Assembly (NCBI RefSeq): GCF_009864005.1
Contig: NZ_WEZQ01000027.1
Location: 34,284-98,283 of the forward strand
Length of the DNA stretch: 64,000 nucleotides
Origin: Furfurilactobacillus milii
GTDB lineage: Bacteria; Bacillota; Bacilli; Lactobacillales; Lactobacillaceae
Direction: 5' to 3'
Shown: piece by piece, positions 54,003-62,032 of the stretch
How positions within the stretch are numbered: position 1 is the first letter of the stretch
Layout: every line of letters begins with the position of its first letter
The notes under the pieces: model-generated
What the model was told of the DNA's origin: nothing
The model's input: only the letters and a program-made list of their open reading frames with translations
Databases searched by the model: none
Made by a program: the position numbers and the translations under genes

Positions 54003-54040
54003 AAAGAAAAACATCCCAGTCCTTATCGACTAGGATGTTA
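54003..54040 (-). terminator. Terminator between repeat copy B and the MFS gene
   Basis: AACATCCCAGT (54010-54020) pairs with ACTAGGATGTT (54029-54039) with one mismatch. On the minus strand it is followed by UUUUUCUUU. It would end a minus-strand transcript crossing repeat copy B (from coaA or from the element itself). Confidence 0.75.
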
Positions 54041-54078
54041 ACCATATTTTAATTAAAGATGTAATGAGATAGAATATA

Positions 54079-54528
54079 CCGTTACGCTGACCAGAAACGC
54101 CGATCCGTGAGGACCAGTCTCAGCCTCCTGAAGCCCGGAGTCTTCAACCTTGATTATGAGCCGAAATTCACGTCTCATAAGTCATCCCGCAACACTAAGC
54201 GGCCAAGCCCTTTCCGCTAAGTGTTGCCGACACGGATCTCTGTTTCCTGTCAGTTCCATTTCTATCATAATTAGGCGAATAATTTACAAGTCATTGGTAA
54301 ATGTTACCTGCCGCATACTGGTCATCAGTGTGAGATATCAGCTGGAGGGCGTCAATAGTGATACCGAGTCGTGAAGGTGCTGTTAATTCGAGTGGTCCTA
54401 TCGAATTTACAGCACGGACGGTCGCAGAGACTCGAGCTTTACGAGTCTCTGCGGCGAGGTGAGAGACCGTGAACTTCGGGCTTGAACCGGTCCCACGACG
54501 AGTGTGTCACTGTTGACAACCGCAAGCG
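54079..54528 (+). repeat. Structured intergenic element, copy B
   Basis: 450-bp member of the three-copy family; strand given as for the others. Helices: P1 54087-54109/54231-54253, P2 TTATGAG/CTCATAA (54154-54160/54174-54180), P3 54191-54202/54214-54225, P5 54351-54364/54504-54517, P6 54377-54391/54401-54415, P7 54423-54434/54442-54453 (12 bp, perfect). The conserved GGCTTGAACCGGTCCCACG is at 54479-54497. Interior 54254-54337 is unique. The 5' partner of the long-range helix keeps only GGACC (54111-54115), with TTCAA displaced to 54143-54147. Lies between coaA and the MFS gene. Confidence 0.85.
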
Positions 54529-54551
54529 TTATCTACCATTACAGTTAAAAT

Positions 54552-55478
54552 TTAGTACTGCCGCAAATAAACGGCATCGATGGCGTGATGCTGACGCTTG
54601 TGCAGAATGACATTGGCACGATTACGAGTAGGCAAAATATATTCGTTTAAATTACGCAGATCTACGGCATCCCAGACCTGACGCGCATACAAAAACGCGT
54701 CTTCACGAGACCCCGTGGCTAGTTCATGATAATAATTCGTCTTATCGTTAAACGCCGAATCCAGCAAAATACTAAACCGTTCCAAGAACCAGTGCTCAAT
54801 TAACTTTGGCTCAGCATCGACGTAAATCGAGAAGTCAAAGAAGTCACTAACGAATATTTCTGCCTGTGATGGTAACTGCAGAACATTGATTCCTTCGACA
54901 ATTAAGATATCTGGTTGATCAATCTCATCGTACTCATCAGGAATTACATCATACACTTGATGTGAATACCGTGGTGCTTTGACGTTTGGTCGTGACTGCT
55001 TCACGTCGTTTAAAAATTGAATTAGCCGCGGCATATCATAGCTGTCGGGAAAGCCCTTGTCGTCACTAATGCCCTTTTCTTCCAGTACATTATTGGGATA
55101 TAAAAAGCCATCCGTAGTGATTTGCTGAACCTTCAATTGTGCATACAAATGTTTCAACATCAGCGCTAACAAACGCGCCGTGGTTGACTTACCCACTGCC
55201 ACAGATCCTGCAATACCAATCAAAAATGGCACATGTCGACGCGGCACCTTCAAAAAGTCGCTACGAGCATTATTGGCCAACTGAAACTCATGGTATTTAA
55301 GGAGAATATAGTGCACCAACGGCATGTAAATTTCCTTTACATCCGCTAATGAAATTCGGTCGTTCAGAGACCGAATCTGATCCAAATCTGCTTCTGTTAA
55401 TGGAACTGCCTCTGCATCAAATAAATCCCGCCATCGATCACGCTCAAAACGATCATAGTTGCCTAATTTGTCTGCCAT
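54552..55478 (-). CDS. coaA: Pantothenate kinase type I (CoaA)
   Basis: First step of coenzyme A synthesis. 308 residues with P-loop GSVAVGKS (91-98), TTDGFLYPNNVLEEKG (about 120-135), MPRLIQFLNDVKQ, and the C-terminal RNRANVILHKRQHHAI typical of type I enzymes. GGTGGATGAGTT precedes the ATG. A 73 nt gap follows to repeat copy B on its 3' side. Confidence 0.96.
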   Translation of the reverse strand: MADKLGNYDRFERDRWRDLFDAEAVPLTEADLDQIRSLNDRISLADVKEIYMPLVHYILLKYHEFQLANNARSDFLKVPRRHVPFLIGIAGSVAVGKSTTARLLALMLKHLYAQLKVQQITTDGFLYPNNVLEEKGISDDKGFPDSYDMPRLIQFLNDVKQSRPNVKAPRYSHQVYDVIPDEYDEIDQPDILIVEGINVLQLPSQAEIFVSDFFDFSIYVDAEPKLIEHWFLERFSILLDSAFNDKTNYYHELATGSREDAFLYARQVWDAVDLRNLNEYILPTRNRANVILHKRQHHAIDAVYLRQY

Positions 55479-55602
55479 AACTCATCCACCATGTTTTCTT
55501 CAAAAATCCCTTAAAGTATAGCATAGCTCGATCTGTGATATCGGAATTGGACACAGATACTCCGAAATTTCAGCGAAAACGTTACTATTGCACTTCCATT
55601 AC

Positions 55603-57894
55603 CTATTCACGCACGTATAAATCTGAATCCACGTGATCCATCAACGGCGTCAGTTCACCGTTTGCCAAAATTGTGAGCTGGTGCATCGCACGTGAACAAA
55701 TCGTGTACAGCAATTGCCGTTCACTTTCATCGTGATAAACGGCTTTCGAAGCGTCCCAAACGATGATGGCGTCGAATTCAAGCCCCTTAGCCAAGTACGC
55801 CGGGATAATCAATGTGCCGGGCACTAACCGCTGATTTTCAGTCCGAATTAATGTGGCATGGACGCCATCAGCTTTGAGGCGATCAGCAACAGCCTCACAC
55901 TCTGCCAATGTTTTGCCGATGATAGCAGTCGTTTCATCTGCCTTATCATTGACCGCTAATTGTTGTTCCAAACGTTGATACAAGGCTTCTCCGTCATTGG
56001 CGACTAATACGGCTGGCTTGTCGCCATTACGATCAAAGGCTGTAATTTGTTCACCATCAACCAAAAGGTCCTTCGTGAAATCAGTGATTTGTTGTGTGGA
56101 CCGGTAAGATTTCGTCAGTTGAACGACCCGAGTTTTGTCCGGATCAAACATCGTGGACAGTTCGCCCAGAAGCGTTCGACTGTTTTCTTGCGTAAAGATT
56201 GCCTGATTTAAGTCTCCAAGCAAAGTGAACCGTGCACGAGGAAAACTAAACTTTAAAAAGGCCAATTGAAAGGCAGAATAATCTTGAACTTCATCGATAA
56301 AGACAAAACGGATTTCCTTTTCACCTTTTTTACCCGTCATTAAATCATACAAGTAAAGGTAAGCTGACGTATCCGCCAATGACAAGCGGTGATCACGATA
56401 ACCATTCAATGTTGCGTCAACACCGGCCTGCCACTGTCCCGTAGTCACATCGTGTTTGCTAAGCTCAATCAGATTAGGCACATGCCGTAAGAAATGAGCA
56501 TACTGCGCATTGATGTTTAAGTAACGGCTACGTACGATGGCAAGCTGAACTGGCTTGTAGGCTTGCATCACAATCTGACGAGCCAGGAAACGATATTCCT
56601 TATCCTGACTGTCAAACTCACGCGGTTGATCGCCAAACATCGTGTCAACCTGCTCTTTAGTTAAGTTTTGAACGGTTTCTTCAACCCACTTATCGTGCAA
56701 AGAAGAACTGATGCGCCGGTTCAACATCTTGATCAATTCTTCTCGAGTTGCAGATAATCGATTACCTAAATGATAGTTTTCATTAAATGAATAGTAAATT
56801 TCGGCAATCTTTTCCTTACTAATAAATACTTGATCCTGAAACTTAATGTCCCGGAACCGCATGTCAGCCTGTTCAAGATGGTTGGCATAGCGCGTAATCA
56901 CGTCAAAGTACGCCAAACTACCTTTCAACGCATTGACCGTCTTAAATTTAGTATCAGTGGTGGCATCAAAACGTTGTTGCAACGTTTCAACCTGAATTTT
57001 TGGCAAACGCCGATTAGTGTATTGCAGATAAGTCATCTGCACCATGTTTTGTTCGCCCAATTCAGGCAACACCTGGTTAATATAATCATTAAAAAGTTGG
57101 TTTGGTGAGAACAAGACCACTTGTCCAGACGTTAAGTTACCGCGGTATCGATACAATAGCCATGCCACTCGTTGTAAGACAGCAGCCGTCTTACCGGACC
57201 CAGCGGCCCCCTGAACAAATAACAGGTCAGATTGCGTATCTCGGATAATTTGGTTTTGTTCCTTCTGAATGGTAGTGACAATGCTCTTCATCTTGGTGTT
57301 GGACGAGTTGCCCAACGCTTCCATAAGCATTTGATCGCCGACCACTTCATCTGTATCAAAGACAGTAAGGATAACGCCGTCTTTGATTTGGAACTGACGT
57401 TTTAACTTAACATCAACGGTTTGCGGCCCATCCGGCGTTTGGTACGTGATGTCGCCAAGACCACCATCATAATAGATAGAAGAAATTGGTGCCCGCCAGT
57501 CATAAACCAAGAAATGATCTGGTGAGTCAGCAAACGAACCCAACCCAATGTAAATTGTCTCAGGACCGCGAGTACCATCTTCCTGAAAGTCAATGCGGGC
57601 AAAATATGGAGTACGTTCCAATTTTTGTAACACATCAAGTCGTTGAGTAGCGTGTTGCCAGCTGTTTTGCCGTTCATCAAGCATTTGTTGCTGTGCACGC
57701 AACGACATGGCAGTGTCAGTCATCCCCTCGTAACTACCAGTATTGAGGTGAACCTCACCAAACGCCCGCTCAATTTCCTTTGTATCACGCGAGGCAGTTT
57801 GAATATCCTGTTTGGCCACAACTTCAGCCTGTTTGACTTTTTTAACGACAGCATCTAAATGTTTTTGTTCTTGCTGCTTTACTGTTTCCGTCAA
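55603..57894 (-). CDS. helD: RNA polymerase recycling motor HelD (UvrD-like ATPase, TTG start)
   Basis: 763 residues. N-terminal coiled-coil arm (about 1-95) that in HelD enters the RNA polymerase secondary channel, a HelD-specific segment with YDWRAPISSIYYDG (131-144), then superfamily 1 helicase motifs: Walker A GAAGSGKT (229-236), FIDEVQDYSAFQLAF (motif II), TKSYRSTQQI (motif IV) and GLEFDAIIVWD near the end. The start is TTG at 57894, with GGGGGCAAACCAG upstream; the first Met would lie past residue 55 and remove the arm. Monocistronic. Confidence 0.9.
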   Translation of the reverse strand: MTETVKQQEQKHLDAVVKKVKQAEVVAKQDIQTASRDTKEIERAFGEVHLNTGSYEGMTDTAMSLRAQQQMLDERQNSWQHATQRLDVLQKLERTPYFARIDFQEDGTRGPETIYIGLGSFADSPDHFLVYDWRAPISSIYYDGGLGDITYQTPDGPQTVDVKLKRQFQIKDGVILTVFDTDEVVGDQMLMEALGNSSNTKMKSIVTTIQKEQNQIIRDTQSDLLFVQGAAGSGKTAAVLQRVAWLLYRYRGNLTSGQVVLFSPNQLFNDYINQVLPELGEQNMVQMTYLQYTNRRLPKIQVETLQQRFDATTDTKFKTVNALKGSLAYFDVITRYANHLEQADMRFRDIKFQDQVFISKEKIAEIYYSFNENYHLGNRLSATREELIKMLNRRISSSLHDKWVEETVQNLTKEQVDTMFGDQPREFDSQDKEYRFLARQIVMQAYKPVQLAIVRSRYLNINAQYAHFLRHVPNLIELSKHDVTTGQWQAGVDATLNGYRDHRLSLADTSAYLYLYDLMTGKKGEKEIRFVFIDEVQDYSAFQLAFLKFSFPRARFTLLGDLNQAIFTQENSRTLLGELSTMFDPDKTRVVQLTKSYRSTQQITDFTKDLLVDGEQITAFDRNGDKPAVLVANDGEALYQRLEQQLAVNDKADETTAIIGKTLAECEAVADRLKADGVHATLIRTENQRLVPGTLIIPAYLAKGLEFDAIIVWDASKAVYHDESERQLLYTICSRAMHQLTILANGELTPLMDHVDSDLYVRE

Positions 57895-58076
57895 CTGGTT
57901 TGCCCCCGTTTTTTGGCCGTTATTATGCGACCATTCTCATCAATAAACTCAAAAATTGTACTAAATATTATAGCGCATTTTCACAGTTGGTGACAAATTC
58001 TACTCACCATTCGAGTCATAAAACGGCTAATTTTCTGGGCAGTCCTGTATCGAACTTGATCTTAAGCAATTTACTC

Positions 58077-58520
58077 CCGTTACGCTGATCTGAAACGCCG
58101 TTCCGTGGGACCAGGTTCAACTCGCACACACCGCGATTTTCACCTTTGATTATGAGCCGAAAAACGCGTCTCATAAGTCATCCTGTAACACTAAACGGCT
58201 CACCCCGCCGCTAAGTGTTACCGACACGGAACTCTGTTTCCAATCAGCTACACTCCTCCTATAGTAGCTAATGAAATTTTGCGTAAACTGCCACACACTC
58301 GGCTAGACGTTTGAAACTTGCCACTCTGTCAGCTGGAGGGCGTCAACAGTGATACCGAGCCGTGAAAGTAACGTTAATTCGGTGGTTCTCCGAATTTATG
58401 TTACGGACGGTCGCAAAGACTCCGATTTTCAGGAGGCTTGGCGACGAGGTGAAAGACTCCGAACTTGGGAGGCTTGAACCGGTCCCACGGTGAGCGTGTC
58501 ACTGTTGACAACCGGAAGCG
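58077..58520 (+). repeat. Structured intergenic element, copy C
   Basis: 444-bp member of the family in the 753-bp gap between the divergent helD and dedA genes. Helices: P1 58084-58107/58225-58248, P2 TTATGAG/CTCATAA (58150-58156/58170-58176), P3 58185-58199/58207-58221, P5 58342-58355/58496-58509, P6 58368-58382/58390-58404, P7 58411-58423/58432-58444. Interior 58249-58328 is unique. Long-range helix GGACCAGGTTCAA (58108-58120) with TTGAACCGGTCC (58474-58485), one bulged A. Flanks show no target-site duplication that I can see. Confidence 0.85.
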
Positions 58521-58647
58521 AAAATTGACATTGCACTATTTTCAATCACACTTTGCCCTAACTCATAAGTTTTCTCAAAGCTGAGTGATTAGTTTCGCTA
58601 TTCATCGTTCAGTTGCTTACACTGTAGGTAAAAATGGGAGGTCGCCT

Positions 58648-59295
58648 ATGGATCAGTTGATTCACATCTTGAGCCATTTACAGGATTATATTCTGCCCTT
58701 GTTCTCGTGGATGGGCAACTGGAGCTACGTGACCTTGTTTCTGTTGATTTTTGCTGAAACTGGTTTGGTTGTCTTTCCGTGGTTGCCGGGTGAATCATTG
58801 ATTTTTGTGACGAGTGCTATCGCGGCGGCCACCCAATCCAGTTTGGACATCAAAGTTCTGGTTCCCATCTTCTTCTTTGCCGCCGTTCTCGGTGACACTC
58901 TGAACTTTCGAATCGGCATGTGGTTAATGCACTTTAAGTTTATTAATCGACGTCTTCATGGTGGTCTAAAACGTGGCGAGGCATTTTTCAAACGTTATGG
59001 TGGCCGAGCTGTGATCTTTGGTCGGTTTGTGCCACTGATTCGGACTTTTGTCCCCCTCTTGGCGGGCACGACAAAAATGAGTGAACGTCGTTTTGCCGTC
59101 CTCAATGTTATTGGCGTCGCACTGTGGGTCACGGTCGGTAGCGTTTTAGGTTATTACTTTGGCCGTTTGCCATTCGTAAAGTCACACTTTGCCCTCATTT
59201 TCCTCGGTGTGGCAGTGATTGGTATCTTGCCAGGATTCATCGTTGGTGCGACGCGCTACCTCCGCCGTCACAGTAATCATTTTTATGAACCATAA
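58648..59295 (+). CDS. DedA family membrane protein
   Basis: 215 residues with four to six membrane segments. FAETGLVVFPWLPGESLIFV (about 31-50, the family E...F/PG-PGE motif) and GRFVPLIRTFVPLLAGTTKM (about 129-148, the R-T-P-AG motif) are diagnostic. DedA proteins act as lipid (undecaprenyl phosphate or phosphatidylethanolamine) flippases or in proton-motive-force homeostasis. GGGAGGTCGCCT precedes the ATG at 58648. Divergent from helD, with repeat copy C between. Confidence 0.9.
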   Translation: MDQLIHILSHLQDYILPLFSWMGNWSYVTLFLLIFAETGLVVFPWLPGESLIFVTSAIAAATQSSLDIKVLVPIFFFAAVLGDTLNFRIGMWLMHFKFINRRLHGGLKRGEAFFKRYGGRAVIFGRFVPLIRTFVPLLAGTTKMSERRFAVLNVIGVALWVTVGSVLGYYFGRLPFVKSHFALIFLGVAVIGILPGFIVGATRYLRRHSNHFYEP

Positions 59296-59357
59296 CGTGG
59301 TCTCATCCCAAACGTTGATATGCTATGATAGAACCATCATAAATTGTGGAGGTTCTC

Positions 59358-60014
59358 ATGTCATTTAACGTTTACATGGTTCGTCATGGTCAAACTTATT
59401 TAAACTTGTATCACCGGATGCAAGGCTGGTCAGACGCACCGCTTACTGAAAAAGGCCAGAATGACGGCAAGCATGCCGGTCAATTACTGAGCCATGTTAA
59501 GTTTGACGCTGCATACTCTAGTGATCTTGCTCGGGCGCAAACTACAGGACGGTTGATTCTTGCCGAAAACCCTAGTAACCTCACCGAACCAGTCGCCCGC
59601 AAAGAATTCCGCGAAGAATTCTTCGGCTATTGGGAAGGCTATGACGACATGTTAATGTGGCATCAGATTGGCTCTCCTAAAGGCGGTAACACCTATAATG
59701 AATTGGTTGAAAAGTTTGGCCTGCAAGAAACAACAGACCTAGTGGCCAATGCGGATCAGTATCACGACGCCGAAACGTACGCGCAATTGTGGGAACGAAT
59801 CCAAGCTGGAATGCAGCTGTTACGGGATAACGCCAAGGACGGCGATAACATTTTGCTAGTCACCCACGGCACGTACCTGCGCCACATCATGGATCATTAC
59901 TCTGACACAATTGGTGCCTTCCCCGGCCCACGAAATGGCAGTGTTACCAAACTGGTTGTAGACGATAATAGTGTGAAAGTACTGTATACCGACCGATTAG
60001 ATAATATTGAATAA
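59358..60014 (+). CDS. Histidine phosphatase family protein (phosphoglycerate mutase-like)
   Basis: 218 residues. Catalytic VRHGQTYLNL (about 8-17, RHG), the second Arg in SSDLARAQTTGRL (about 55-67), catalytic Glu in REEFFGYWEGYDD, and the second His in LLVTHGTYLRHI (about 172-183). The substrate could be a small phosphorylated metabolite; it is not the glycolytic dPGM. GGAGG lies five bases before the ATG at 59358; an upstream GTG is rejected. 62 nt after dedA, possibly the same transcript. Confidence 0.88.
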   Translation: MSFNVYMVRHGQTYLNLYHRMQGWSDAPLTEKGQNDGKHAGQLLSHVKFDAAYSSDLARAQTTGRLILAENPSNLTEPVARKEFREEFFGYWEGYDDMLMWHQIGSPKGGNTYNELVEKFGLQETTDLVANADQYHDAETYAQLWERIQAGMQLLRDNAKDGDNILLVTHGTYLRHIMDHYSDTIGAFPGPRNGSVTKLVVDDNSVKVLYTDRLDNIE

Positions 60015-60024
60015 CTTTAATGTT

Positions 60025-60075
60025 AAAAAGCACGATCAACGAAATTCCCAAAAATTTCGTTGATCGTGCTTTTTC
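60025..60075. terminator. Bidirectional terminator between the phosphatase gene and pepF
   Basis: A 22-bp inverted repeat (AAAAAGCACGATCAACGAAA... with its complement) around a six-base loop. A- and T-runs form the base of the stem. Confidence 0.92.
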
Positions 60076-60093
60076 GATACGACTAATATACAA

Positions 60094-61902
60094 TTATTTG
60101 CCTAATAATTCCTTTAATTCCGCAATCCTTTTGTCCAACACGGCAAACGCATCGTCCAGGTACTGACCTGATGTTACATCCACGCCCGCCTGTTTAATCA
60201 AATCAATTGGTGCTTGCGAACTGCCGGCCTTAAGAAAAGCCTTATATTGTTCTAATGCACCGGGAACTTTGCGATAGATGCGATCGGCAAGTATCGTCGA
60301 AATCGCCATTGAAGTCGCGTACTGGTAAACATAGTAGTTCATGTAAAAATGTGGAATTCCTGCCCACGATGGACTCATTTTACTTGTTGTGGAAAGAGCT
60401 GGGCCATCATATTGACGATCCAATTCGCCATACAATTCGCCTAATCTGTCTGCAGTCAGTGGTTCACCGTCTTCAACAGTTTCGTAACACTGGTGTTCAA
60501 ATTCAGCATACATAGCTTGCGTGTTAACCGTACCAATAAACGTTTCAATTGAAGTCTGCAGTAAATAGGCTTTCATTGCTTTATTGTCTGCATACTTGTC
60601 TAACATATAAGCCATCAGCAGATTTTCATTAGTTGTTGATGCAATTTCGGCTGTAAAAATAGGATAATCTGTATTCTGCACTGCTTGAGATTGGTCAGTA
60701 AGGTATGATTGCATAGCGTGGCCTGACTCATGTGCCAGAGTAGTTAAACCATCATAATTATCTGACCAGTTTAATAACACATATGGGTGAACACCATACA
60801 CATCAATCTGGTAGCCGCCAGAATATTTACCGACATTTTCGGCAGCGTCAATCCAGCCCTCGCTAAATTCGTGTTTTAAACCCGTTACATAATCGTCACC
60901 GAGGATCTTCAAGGCATCCAAAACAATCGACTTAGATTCTGAAAAAGTAAACTTTAACTTGGATCCTCCTACCAGAGGTACCCGAGTATCGTAACCATAC
61001 ATTTGATTCAAACCCATGACATCTTTGCGTAATTGCATATAACGATGCTGACCGTCCAAATGATTGTGAACGGTTGTCACCAATGTGTCATAAACACTTT
61101 CTGGAATTTCATTTTGGAATAATTCACCTTCACGCGCTGTTTTAAAGTTATGCAATTGATTTTTGACGATCACCCCATTCATATGTGCCGTCAACGTTGC
61201 AGCAAAGGTATGTTGTAAGTTTTTATAAGCGGTTTTGAAATTTTCTGATACCTGTTTACGCAATCCCCTATTTGTCGAATTCATGAATTCTGAATATCTA
61301 GCAGGCGTTAACTCAACTATGTCGCCATTCTCGTCTTTCACTTCACCAAACTTAATATCCGCATCATTTAAATTAGAATATATATTTTCTGAGCTATTGA
61401 AGACAGTGTCACTTTTAGCGAGAATCTTTTCTTGTTCTGTAGGTAGAATGTGATCACGATTTCGTAAAAAATTGACTTCAATATAACGTTTATATTCTTC
61501 TAATCTAGGCTCATCAGATAATAATTTTTTAAATTCGTCTGACGTAATGCGAGTTACCTCAACATTTAGAAATGCTGTTGCTGCACCGAATGCACTAAAA
61601 AGTCCCTGTCCTTCTGTCAACAGCTTGGTTCCCTGTGGATTCGTTGTATCGCTATGGTCACGAGTCATACAGTAAACATAGAGTCGTTTTAGTTCGTTAT
61701 CTAGTGCAACGCCATCGCTAAAGGTTTTATACAGGCTTTCTGCCGAATCCGTCACATGCCCTTCATGTTCCCCAAAACTCTTTAGTTTTTCTTTGAAGGC
61801 AGCCGCAGCCTGTTCAAATGCCTCGTCACTCGGATATAAATCTTTCAAATTCCATTTCAATTCATCAGGCACTTCAGCCCGTGTTGCTAATTTTTCTGTC
61901 AT
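60094..61902 (-). CDS. pepF: Oligoendopeptidase F, distal copy
   Basis: Cytoplasmic M3B zinc metallopeptidase that trims peptides of roughly 7 to 17 residues. 602 residues; HESGH (391-395) and the third ligand Glu419 (TAEIASTTNENLL) form the zinc site, and the C-terminal MNYYVYQYATSMAIS stretch is intact. GGGGATACATAAAG precedes the ATG. It follows a second 602-residue paralogue after 130 nt with its own upstream region. Part of the coding region (about 60960-61600) is noticeably more AT-rich than the same part of the paralogue. Confidence 0.94.
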   Translation of the reverse strand: MTEKLATRAEVPDELKWNLKDLYPSDEAFEQAAAAFKEKLKSFGEHEGHVTDSAESLYKTFSDGVALDNELKRLYVYCMTRDHSDTTNPQGTKLLTEGQGLFSAFGAATAFLNVEVTRITSDEFKKLLSDEPRLEEYKRYIEVNFLRNRDHILPTEQEKILAKSDTVFNSSENIYSNLNDADIKFGEVKDENGDIVELTPARYSEFMNSTNRGLRKQVSENFKTAYKNLQHTFAATLTAHMNGVIVKNQLHNFKTAREGELFQNEIPESVYDTLVTTVHNHLDGQHRYMQLRKDVMGLNQMYGYDTRVPLVGGSKLKFTFSESKSIVLDALKILGDDYVTGLKHEFSEGWIDAAENVGKYSGGYQIDVYGVHPYVLLNWSDNYDGLTTLAHESGHAMQSYLTDQSQAVQNTDYPIFTAEIASTTNENLLMAYMLDKYADNKAMKAYLLQTSIETFIGTVNTQAMYAEFEHQCYETVEDGEPLTADRLGELYGELDRQYDGPALSTTSKMSPSWAGIPHFYMNYYVYQYATSMAISTILADRIYRKVPGALEQYKAFLKAGSSQAPIDLIKQAGVDVTSGQYLDDAFAVLDKRIAELKELLGK

Positions 61903-61978
61903 CTTTATGTATCCCCTTTGCCTTGTATGTTTGTATCCTATCAGCTAGACAAAAGGTGTTGCTGATTTTTTTCATAAG

Positions 61979-62016
61979 TGAAAAAAATACCAGTTCAAAG
62001 TTAATGAACTGGTATT
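61979..62016 (-). terminator. Terminator of the proximal pepF copy
   Basis: AAATACCAGTTCA (61984-61996) pairs with TGAACTGGTATTT (62004-62016) around a seven-base loop; the A-run at 61979-61986 gives minus-strand U. It makes the two pepF genes separate transcription units, with 77 nt left for a promoter of the distal copy. Confidence 0.88.
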
Positions 62017-62032
62017 TCAATTAACAATAAGG

